Below are positions 1 to 6,446 of a DNA stretch of 6,970 nucleotides, in pieces. Position 1 is the stretch's first letter. Each line of letters opens with the position of its first letter. Source of the stretch: Streptomycetales bacterium (GTDB lineage Bacteria > Actinomycetota > Actinomycetes > Prado026); NCBI GenBank assembly GCA_025361995.1, contig JANYIP010000055.1:1-6970 (forward strand). The letters run 5' to 3'. A program made the position numbers and the translations under genes. A model generated the notes under the pieces. The model worked only from the letters and a program-made list of their open reading frames with translations, was not told where the DNA came from and ran no database searches.

Positions 1-867
1 AATGGAGGTTCGGTCGCCCTTCTTGTTCGTCTCCGTGTCCGACTTCGCCCGCATCAGGACCGAGCCGCGCCCGGTCGTATACGCCTGCATGATGCCGCCG
101 CGGCCGACGATGAATCCGCCAGTTGGGAAATCAGGCCCCGAGATGATGCGGACCATCTGGCGGAGTTTCTCGATGCGTGTCAGGCGCTCGGCTGAATCGG
201 GATCGGCCAGGTAGGTGTTTTCAATCAGCCAGATGCTGGCGTCGAGCACCTCCGTGAGGTTGTGCGGCGGGATGTTGGTCGCCATCCCGACGGCGATGCC
301 GGCGGACCCGTTGACGAGCAGGTTCGGGAACCGGCTGGGCAGGACGACCGGCTCCTGCGCGCGGCCGTCGTAGTTCGGCGCGAAGTCGACGGTGTCCTCG
401 TCGATGTCCCGCATCATCTCCATGGCCAGCGGGTCCAGCCGGCACTCGGTGTACCGCATGGCCGCGGCCGGGTCGTTGCCCGGCGAGCCGAAGTTGCCGT
501 TGCCGTCGATCAGCGGGTACCGCAAGGACCACGGCTGGGCCAGGCGCACGAGGCCGTCGTAGATCGCCGAGTCGCCGTGCGGGTGATAGTCGCCCATCAC
601 GGCGCCGACCACGCGGGCGCACTTGGAGTAGCCGCGGTCGGGGCGGTAGCCGCCGTCGTATATCGCGTAGAGGATCCGGCGGTGCACCGGCTTGAGGCCG
701 TCGCGGACGTCCGGCAGCGCCCGCCCGACGATGACGCTCATCGCGTAGTCGAGGTACGACCGCTGCATCTCGACCTGGATGTCGACGTACTCGATCCGGT
801 CGGTGATGGGTGCGTCGGGTGCGCCCTCGTCGGTCGTCCCGGTCCCGTCTGTGCTGTCGTCGGCCAC
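1..867 (-). CDS. gyrA: DNA gyrase subunit A, N-terminal part (runs off the left edge)
   Basis: GyrA is the DNA breakage-reunion subunit of gyrase, the A2B2 type II topoisomerase that introduces negative supercoils using ATP. I read 289 codons without a stop from a GTG start at 867; family members are usually over 800 residues, so about a third is visible. The start is supported by a GGAAGG ribosome site at 876-881, 8 nt upstream. Visible landmarks are QRSYLDYAMSVIVGRALPDVR at about residues 35-55 (typical GyrA N-terminus), LKPVHRR at 58-64, the quinolone-determining stretch HPHGDSAIYDGLVRLAQ at 95-111, and AAMRYTE at 135-141. Y139 is the expected catalytic tyrosine (E. coli Y122). S100 and D104, equivalent to E. 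coli S83 and D87, are the quinolone-sensitive residues. The gene lies 57 bp downstream of gyrB and is probably co-transcribed with it. Oddity: codons 215-289 differ in codon use and protein style from codons 1-214 (see findings). Confidence 0.97.
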   Translation of the reverse strand, partial: MADDSTDGTGTTDEGAPDAPITDRIEYVDIQVEMQRSYLDYAMSVIVGRALPDVRDGLKPVHRRILYAIYDGGYRPDRGYSKCARVVGAVMGDYHPHGDSAIYDGLVRLAQPWSLRYPLIDGNGNFGSPGNDPAAAMRYTECRLDPLAMEMMRDIDEDTVDFAPNYDGRAQEPVVLPSRFPNLLVNGSAGIAVGMATNIPPHNLTEVLDASIWLIENTYLADPDSAERLTRIEKLRQMVRIISGPDFPTGGFIVGRGGIMQAYTTGRGSVLMRAKSDTETNKKGDRTSI

Positions 868-924
868 GCGGTGGTCCTTCCGTTCTGGCGGGCGGTCTGT
901 CGGGGTGCCTAGCTGCTCGCGCGA

Positions 925-2871
<1,947 letters not shown>

Positions 2872-2880
2872 GGGGCAGGG

Positions 2881-2886
2881 CTCCTG
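2881..2886 (-). promoter_or_regulatory. Ribosome binding site deciding the gyrB start
   Basis: The minus strand reads CAGGAG here, 9 nt before GTG 2871. This good Shine-Dalgarno match at normal distance favours the 648-residue GyrB over the longer reading from 2994. Confidence 0.75.
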
Positions 2887-2903
2887 TCGGTGGATGAGTC
2901 TCC

Positions 2904-2932
2904 ATCCTACCCGTGCGCGGGACCAGAAACGG
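2904..2932 (-). promoter_or_regulatory. Candidate gyrB promoter
   Basis: The minus strand has TAGGAT at 2904-2909, a good match to the actinobacterial -10 pattern TAnnnT. It lies 32 nt upstream of GTG 2871, which leaves a leader of about 25 nt. The hexamer 17 nt further upstream (2927-2932) is CCGTTT, a poor -35. The 156-bp gap between dciA and gyrB is the largest non-origin gap in the window, so a separate gyrase promoter is plausible. Assigned by eye only. Confidence 0.4.
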
Positions 2933-2946
2933 CTCAGGAGGGCCAC

Positions 2947-2955
2947 TGTGGACGA
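2947..2955 (-). promoter_or_regulatory. DnaA-box-like site upstream of gyrB
   Basis: The minus strand reads TCGTCCACA, matching the TTGTCCACA box at eight of nine positions. The same 9-mer occurs in the origin cluster at 6171-6179. It sits just upstream of the candidate gyrB promoter (the -35 position is 2927-2932), where bound DnaA could affect transcription. A single near-match can occur by chance in high-GC DNA, so this is a candidate only. Confidence 0.35.
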
Positions 2956-2994
2956 AGGTGGCGCCCGAACTCCCCCCCGGTTATGTCCCCCCAC

Positions 2995-3031
2995 CTGACG
3001 AGGGCTCCACAGCGCCTCCTGAGGCCGTCAG
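2995..3031 (-). terminator. Inverted-repeat structure at the dciA stop, possible terminator
   Basis: The six-base arms CTGACG (2995-3000) and CGTCAG (3026-3031) are perfect inverted repeats. Between them lies a compact palindrome, GCCTCCTGAGGC, at 3014-3025. The structure overlaps the dciA stop codon (3028-3030). It could end transcripts arriving from dnaN-recF-dciA before the gyrB promoter. There is no T-tract, which is common for actinobacterial terminators but weakens the call. Confidence 0.3.
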
Positions 3032-3573
3032 CCGTACGTGTCCCGCGGGCCGCGGCCGCGGACGTGCAGCGGGCCTTTGCGCCACGACGGCCGGCCTGGG
3101 CCCAGGACCTGGACCCGGGTCACCGAGCCTTCGCCGCACTCGGCGTTGAGCCGGGCCACCAGGGCGGGGGCGAGCAGGCGGACCTGGGTGGCCCACGCGG
3201 TGGAGTCGGCGCGGACGGTCAGGACCGCGTCGGCATAGCCCTCGGGGACGCAGTGGGCGGCCACCTCGGCGCCGACGATGAGGTCCCAGCGGCCGAACAC
3301 GGCGCCGACCGCGACCTCGGTCTCCCAACCACGCTCCGCCACCAGGCGCTCGACGCTGCGCCCCAGCGGCTGCGGGTCACGGTCGTCGGGGTAGGCTCCG
3401 CTGCGGGGCTGGCCGGACACGTCACCGCGCCGGACCGCCTGCCGCTGGCCGGCCCTGAGCCCCTTCGCCTTGGCGTCCGCCCTGGCCTGGGCGAGCATCC
3501 TGCGGGCGAGGTCGATCCCGGACGGCTGCGGGAGGGCCGGGGTGCTGGTGCGGTCGTCGGGGTCAGGCTCCAA
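3028..3573 (-). CDS. dciA: DUF721 / DciA-family replication protein
   Basis: DciA proteins (DUF721) interact with the replicative helicase DnaB and support its loading in bacteria that lack DnaC or DnaI loaders; in actinobacteria they are encoded between recF and gyrB, as here. The protein has 181 residues. The first 65 or so are charged, low in complexity and probably flexible. The DUF721 domain spans about 70-165: LGRSVERLVAERGWE at 70-84, W96 in FGRWDLIVG, AAHCVPEGY at 105-113, STAWATQ at 124-130, and the GPGRPSWRKG block at 158-167. The tail reads GRGPRDTYG. The start is TTG at 3573, lying inside the last codons of recF and overlapping it by 11 bp (3563-3573). A GAGG ribosome site at 3580-3583, 6 nt upstream, supports it, and translational coupling to recF is likely. 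The family assignment is firm. The helicase role is taken from studied relatives and was not tested for this protein. Confidence 0.9.
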   Translation of the reverse strand: MEPDPDDRTSTPALPQPSGIDLARRMLAQARADAKAKGLRAGQRQAVRRGDVSGQPRSGAYPDDRDPQPLGRSVERLVAERGWETEVAVGAVFGRWDLIVGAEVAAHCVPEGYADAVLTVRADSTAWATQVRLLAPALVARLNAECGEGSVTRVQVLGPGRPSWRKGPLHVRGRGPRDTYG

Positions 3574-4705
3574 GGTGCACCTCGCCGTCGCGTACGTCGA
3601 CCCGCGCCCCGGTCAGGGCCGCAGGGACATCTTGCGCCACCGCGGCCGTGACGAGCACCTGCTCGGCCGGTGCCACGAGCTCGGCGAGGCGCTGCCTGCG
3701 GTCCACGTCGAGCTCGGCGAACACGTCGTCCAGGATGAGGACCGGCTCGCCGCCGTCGCTGGTCAGCAGGTCGTAGGACGCGAGCCGCAGCGCCAGGGCG
3801 TACGACCAGGACTCCCCGTGGCTGGCGTACCCCTTGGCGGGCATCGGTCCCAGCTTGAGCAGCAGGTCGTCCCGGTGCGGTCCGACCAGCGAGATGCCGC
3901 GCTCGAGCTCGCGGCGGCGCAGGTCGGCCATCCCGGCCAGCAGGGCGTCGGCGAGCTGCTCACGGTCGGTGCTGAGCGCGACGTCGGGGCCGAGGCTGGA
4001 CACGTACTCGAGGGTGACGTCGCCGGCTCCTGGAGCCACCGCGGCGTACGCCCGGGCGACCAGGGGGCGCAGGAGGTCGATGAGCTCGAGCCGGGCCGCG
4101 AGCAGCTCAGCACCGGCCGTGGCGAGGTGGGTGTCCCAGACGTCCAGCGTGCTGGGCTCGCCGGGCGGGGCGCTGGCTGAACGCTGCCGGAAGGCGGCGC
4201 CGGCCGACTTCAGCAGGGCGTTGCGCTGCTTGAGGACCCGGTCGTAGTCGGCCCGGACGCCGGCCAGGCGGGGCGTACGCGAGACCAGCAGGTCGTCGAG
4301 GAACCGGCGGCGCTCGGACGGGTCACCCTTGACGACGGCGAGGTCCTCGGGAGCGAAGAGCACGGTGCGCAGCAGACCCAGGACTTCACGTGCCCGGGGG
4401 ACCGGCGACCGGTTGATGCGCGCCCGGTTGGCCCGGCCAGGCGTGAGCTCGAGCTCGACCAGGGTGGTCCGCTCGTCCCGGACGACGCTTGCCCGGATGA
4501 TCGCGTGCTCGGTGCCGAAGCGGACCATGGGGGCGTCGTTCGCGACCCGATGGCTGCCCAGGGTCGCCACGTAGCCGATGGCTTCGACGAGGTTGGTCTT
4601 GCCCTGCCCGTTGGGTCCGATCAGTGCGGTCACCCCGGCCGTCAGCGGCAGCTCGACCTCGGCGTACGACCGGAAGTCGACCAGGGAGAGGTGGGCGACG
4701 TACAC
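3563..4705 (-). CDS. recF: DNA replication and repair protein RecF
   Basis: RecF is an SMC/ABC-type ATPase that binds single-strand/double-strand junctions and, with RecO and RecR, helps load RecA at gaps left by stalled forks. The protein has 380 residues, a typical length. Walker A is GPNGQGKT at 30-37. The family block LFAPEDLAVVKGDPSERRRFLDD spans about 116-138. The ABC signature region is ASHGESWSYALALRLA at 294-309. Walker B with D-loop is PVLILDDVFAELD at 321-333. The start is GTG at 4705, giving the conserved opening MYVAHLSLVDFRSY; a GGAG lies only 4 nt upstream, so the ribosome site is suboptimal. It sits 58 bp after dnaN, and its stop overlaps the dciA start by 11 bp. It is probably transcribed from dnaN. 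The gnd gene that some actinobacteria carry between dnaN and recF is absent. No defect is visible. Confidence 0.97.
   Translation of the reverse strand: MYVAHLSLVDFRSYAEVELPLTAGVTALIGPNGQGKTNLVEAIGYVATLGSHRVANDAPMVRFGTEHAIIRASVVRDERTTLVELELTPGRANRARINRSPVPRAREVLGLLRTVLFAPEDLAVVKGDPSERRRFLDDLLVSRTPRLAGVRADYDRVLKQRNALLKSAGAAFRQRSASAPPGEPSTLDVWDTHLATAGAELLAARLELIDLLRPLVARAYAAVAPGAGDVTLEYVSSLGPDVALSTDREQLADALLAGMADLRRRELERGISLVGPHRDDLLLKLGPMPAKGYASHGESWSYALALRLASYDLLTSDGGEPVLILDDVFAELDVDRRQRLAELVAPAEQVLVTAAVAQDVPAALTGARVDVRDGEVHLGA
3580..3583 (-). promoter_or_regulatory. Ribosome binding site deciding the TTG start of dciA
   Basis: The minus strand reads GAGG inside the recF 3' end, 6 nt before TTG 3573. 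It supports the rare TTG start and translational coupling of dciA to recF. Confidence 0.5.
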
Positions 4706-4730
4706 GCGGCTCCGTCCGCCCCTCTGCTAG

Positions 4731-4778
4731 GTCAACCGAAGAGCTCGTCAACCGGGGAGCTCGTCAGCCGGAGAGACG
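4731..4778. repeat. Three tandem copies of a 16-bp unit at the dnaN 3' end
   Basis: On the plus strand the units are GTCAACCGAAGAGCTC (4731-4746), GTCAACCGGGGAGCTC (4747-4762) and a diverged GTCAGCCGGAGAGACG (4763-4778). The first two differ at two of 16 positions. The third contains the end of dnaN, including its stop codon, so the spacer may have grown by duplication of the gene end. Each of the two spacer copies ends in GAGCTC, a six-base palindrome. Confidence 0.75.
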
Positions 4779-5903
4779 GACCGGCATGAGCAGGTACCGG
4801 TACGCCCCGCCCGAGCCGCCGACATCAGAGCCCTCGCTCGCCCCGCCGGTCAGGACGGCCGGCTTGGTCGAGGTGGTGAACGACAACCGCGCCACCGCGG
4901 CGTCGACCGCCCCCAGGCCGTCGAGCAGGAACTGCGGGTTGAACGCGATGCTGATCGCCTCGCCGTCCAGCGCGCAGGCGAGCGACTCCGACGCCTGCGC
5001 CTCGTCGCCGCTGCCCGCATCGAGCTGCAGCTCGCCGGCGCTGAACGAGAGCCGCACCGGGGTGTTGCGCTCGGCCACCAGGGCGACCCGCTTGACCGCC
5101 TCGACGAGGGTCGCGGTGTCGACGTCTGCAGTGGTCAGCGACTCCGACGGGAGCAGCGCGCGGTACTTAGGGAACTCACCCTCGAGCAGCCGCGTGGTCG
5201 TACGCCGGCCGCCGCCGTCGAAGCCCATCAGGCCCTCGCCCGACGCGACGTTGGCCAGCGCGATCGCGACCGACTCGACCCCGACCAGCGACTTCGCCGT
5301 GTCAGCCAGGGTCTTCGCCGGCACGAGGGCGATGGCGTCGAGGCCGGTCTGCTCGGGACGCCAGGTGAGCTCACGCACCGCGAGCCGGTAGCGGTCGGTC
5401 GCTGCGAGGGTGACGGTGTCGCCGTCGATCTCGACCCGGATCCCGGTCAGCACCGGCAACGTGTCGTCGCGGCCGGCGGCGATCGCGACCTGTGCCACAG
5501 CTGCTGCGAACAACGCGCTCGACAACGTCCCGGTGACGGTCGGCATCTCCGGCAGCGTCGGGTAGTCCTCGACCGGCAGAGTCAGCAGCGAGAACCGCGC
5601 GCTGCCGCAGACCAGTTGGACCTTGGGACCCTCGGTGCTGATCTCGACCGGCCGGGCCGGCAGGCTGCGTGAGATGTCGGCCAGCAGACGCCCAGACACC
5701 AGCGCTCGACCGGGCTCGAGCACGTCGGCGGCGATCGTCACCCGGGCCGAGACCTCGTAGTCGAACCCGGACAGGCTGAGCCCGTCGGGACCAGCCTCCA
5801 GGAGCAGCCCGGCGAGCACAGGGACCGGCGGACGGGCCGGCAGGCTGCGCGCGGTCCAGGCCACGGCCTCGGCGAGAACGTCACGCTCGACCCGGAATCG
5901 CAC
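4764..5903 (-). CDS. dnaN: DNA polymerase III sliding clamp (beta subunit)
   Basis: DnaN forms the ring-shaped dimeric clamp that holds DNA polymerase III and many repair proteins on DNA. From GTG 5903 the protein has 379 residues, close to the usual 370-390, and begins VRFRVERDVLAEAVAW, typical of actinobacterial clamps. The start is supported by GAGGAGG at 5908-5914; the frame is open to a GTG at 5957, but that start has no ribosome site and would read through the leader hairpin. Clamp landmarks: TLPVLTGIRVE at about 148-158 (start of domain II), ATDRYRLAV at 168-176, LEGEFPKYRALLP at 240-252, FNPQFLLDGL at 321-330 and the C-terminal YRYLLMPVRL at 368-377, which forms part of the partner-binding pocket. 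It lies directly downstream of the origin and is followed by recF after 58 bp. Its last codons lie inside a tandem repeat. Confidence 0.97.
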   Translation of the reverse strand: MRFRVERDVLAEAVAWTARSLPARPPVPVLAGLLLEAGPDGLSLSGFDYEVSARVTIAADVLEPGRALVSGRLLADISRSLPARPVEISTEGPKVQLVCGSARFSLLTLPVEDYPTLPEMPTVTGTLSSALFAAAVAQVAIAAGRDDTLPVLTGIRVEIDGDTVTLAATDRYRLAVRELTWRPEQTGLDAIALVPAKTLADTAKSLVGVESVAIALANVASGEGLMGFDGGGRRTTTRLLEGEFPKYRALLPSESLTTADVDTATLVEAVKRVALVAERNTPVRLSFSAGELQLDAGSGDEAQASESLACALDGEAISIAFNPQFLLDGLGAVDAAVARLSFTTSTKPAVLTGGASEGSDVGGSGGAYRYLLMPVRLSG

Positions 5904-5907
5904 GGAA

Positions 5908-5914
5908 CCTCCTC
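5908..5914 (-). promoter_or_regulatory. Ribosome binding site deciding the dnaN start
   Basis: The minus strand reads GAGGAGG immediately before GTG 5903, with 4 nt between. It is the strongest Shine-Dalgarno match I see in the window and fixes the dnaN start. Confidence 0.8.
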
Positions 5915-5931
5915 GTTGGGCACGCAGGTCG

Positions 5932-5950
5932 CGCTGGCCTTCGGCCAGCG
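5932..5950 (-). promoter_or_regulatory. Perfect hairpin in the dnaN leader
   Basis: Arms CGCTGGCC (5932-5939) and GGCCAGCG (5943-5950) pair perfectly over 8 bp around a 3-nt loop. The hairpin ends 28 nt upstream of the dnaN start codon and just upstream of its ribosome site. It has no T-tract. It could be a leader structure affecting dnaN expression or mRNA stability, or it could stop read-through from dnaA across the origin. The structure is directly visible; its role is inferred. Confidence 0.55.
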
Positions 5951-5974
5951 TTGGCACATCAGATCATGGCCCGG

Positions 5975-5980
5975 TGTCAA
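5975..5980 (-). promoter_or_regulatory. TTGACA, possible -35 of a dnaN promoter
   Basis: The minus strand has a perfect TTGACA 71 nt before the dnaN start. At the normal 16-18 nt spacing I find no convincing -10 (17 nt gives GTGCCA). A promoter is expected somewhere in this stretch, so the hexamer is noted with low confidence. Confidence 0.25.
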
Positions 5981-6051
5981 CGGGCGGCGGACGTCACCCT
6001 ATGACCTTTGTCGTCCCAGGGAACACACCGGGCAGGCGCCGACAACCACAG

Positions 6052-6103
6052 CCAGATGTTGAAGAAGTTGCCTCCTAGATGTCTCTTCTCGCAGTAGTCA
6101 TAG
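6052..6103. other. Candidate DNA unwinding element with DnaA-trio-like end
   Basis: This is the least GC-rich part of the origin, with the TTGAAGAAGTTG stretch at 6059-6070 and CTAGATGTCTCTTCT around 6075-6089. At its right edge CAG TAG TCA TAG (6092-6103) has TAG triplets in a three-base register, then GGGGC, then the first DnaA box at 6108. That order, unwinding region, triplets, GC-rich spacer, box, resembles the DnaA-trio layout described for bacterial origins. Only two of the four triplets fit well, so this is tentative. Confidence 0.4.
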
Positions 6104-6107
6104 GGGC

Positions 6108-6190
6108 GGTGGACAGTGGGGAAAACCACCATCGAGCCAGGTGGACAGGCGTGGCGTCGTCCACCGGACCTGTGGACGAGCGGTGGAAAA
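6108..6190. promoter_or_regulatory. Left DnaA-box cluster of oriC
   Basis: Five box-like 9-mers are visible. On the minus strand: CTGTCCACC at 6108-6116 and 6140-6148, TCGTCCACA at 6171-6179 (eight of nine) and TTTTCCACC at 6182-6190. On the plus strand: TCGTCCACC at 6157-6165. Four of five point left, towards dnaN and the candidate unwinding region. Most are seven-of-nine matches, so they are probably low-affinity sites. Confidence 0.75.
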
Positions 6191-6240
6191 CTTGGCACTG
6201 GGGAGTGGATGCACCTCACTGCGAGCGGGTGTGCGATCCG

Positions 6241-6355
6241 TCGTCCACCGGTTGTCCACCAGCTATCCACCACATCGCGAGACTTATCCACATCTGCGCC
6301 CTCTCGGAGAGTGACGAAATCGGGTGAAATCCACAGATCCACAGGGTTGTCCACA
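6241..6355 (+). promoter_or_regulatory. Right DnaA-box cluster of oriC
   Basis: All boxes here read on the plus strand: TCGTCCACC 6241-6249, TTGTCCACC 6252-6260, CTATCCACC 6263-6271, TTATCCACA 6284-6292 (perfect TTATCCACA) and TTGTCCACA 6347-6355 (perfect actinobacterial box). Two weaker sites ending in TCCACA lie at 6327-6335 and 6335-6343. The first three start exactly 11 bp apart and the fourth 21 bp later, placing them on about the same helical face. This cluster contains the strongest boxes in the window. Confidence 0.88.
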
Positions 6356-6426
6356 GGGTGTGTACGCAGGGTCATCCAGGTGGCGGATCGGTAGCACAGC
6401 GTGGCGATCCCGGACTGGCGGTGCGT

Positions 6427-6441
6427 GCCGGGTCGGCCGGC
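6427..6441 (-). terminator. Short GC hairpin after dnaA, possible terminator
   Basis: Arms GCCGG (6427-6431) and CCGGC (6437-6441) flank a 5-nt loop, 5 nt downstream of the dnaA stop codon. The stem is short and has no T-tract; such GC-rich palindromes are frequent by chance in this composition. A weak candidate. Confidence 0.25.
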
Positions 6442-6446
6442 TCATG

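Larger units (their letters stand above)
5951..6446. other. Chromosomal replication origin (oriC) between dnaA and dnaN
   Basis: This stretch contains no credible gene and has origin character. It lies between dnaA and dnaN, the classical actinobacterial oriC position. It carries at least ten matches of seven or more of nine bases to TTGTCCACA or TTATCCACA between 6108 and 6355. A less GC-rich segment lies at about 6050-6103 beside the box cluster. The right part (6356-6446) shows no further good boxes and leads to the dnaA stop. Reading frames across this stretch on both strands are not supported by any recognisable protein. Confidence 0.92.

Noticed and set aside
540..585. Possible quinolone-resistance change in GyrA
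   Set aside because: The key positions are S100 and D104, the sensitive-type residues corresponding to E. coli S83 and D87.
262..912. Plus-strand frame opposite gyrA (216 codons)
   Set aside because: It is a shadow of gyrA; the minus strand encodes unmistakable GyrA motifs throughout.
2872..2994. N-terminal extension of GyrB from GTG 2994
   Set aside because: The 41 extra residues have no family similarity that I recognise, and the segment holds the candidate promoter and ribosome site for GTG 2871.
3004..3012. Second DnaA-box-like site GGCTCCACA upstream of gyrB
   Set aside because: It matches the consensus at only six of nine bases, which is expected by chance.
5904..5957. Longer DnaN starting at GTG 5957
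   Set aside because: No ribosome site precedes it, it would read through the perfect hairpin, and GTG 5903 has a strong GAGGAGG and gives the standard clamp N-terminus.
5977..6394. Open frames on both strands across the origin (5977-6375 minus; 6079-6327 and 6116-6394 plus)
   Set aside because: They overlap each other and the DnaA boxes, their translations show no recognisable domain, and the stretch has clear origin features.
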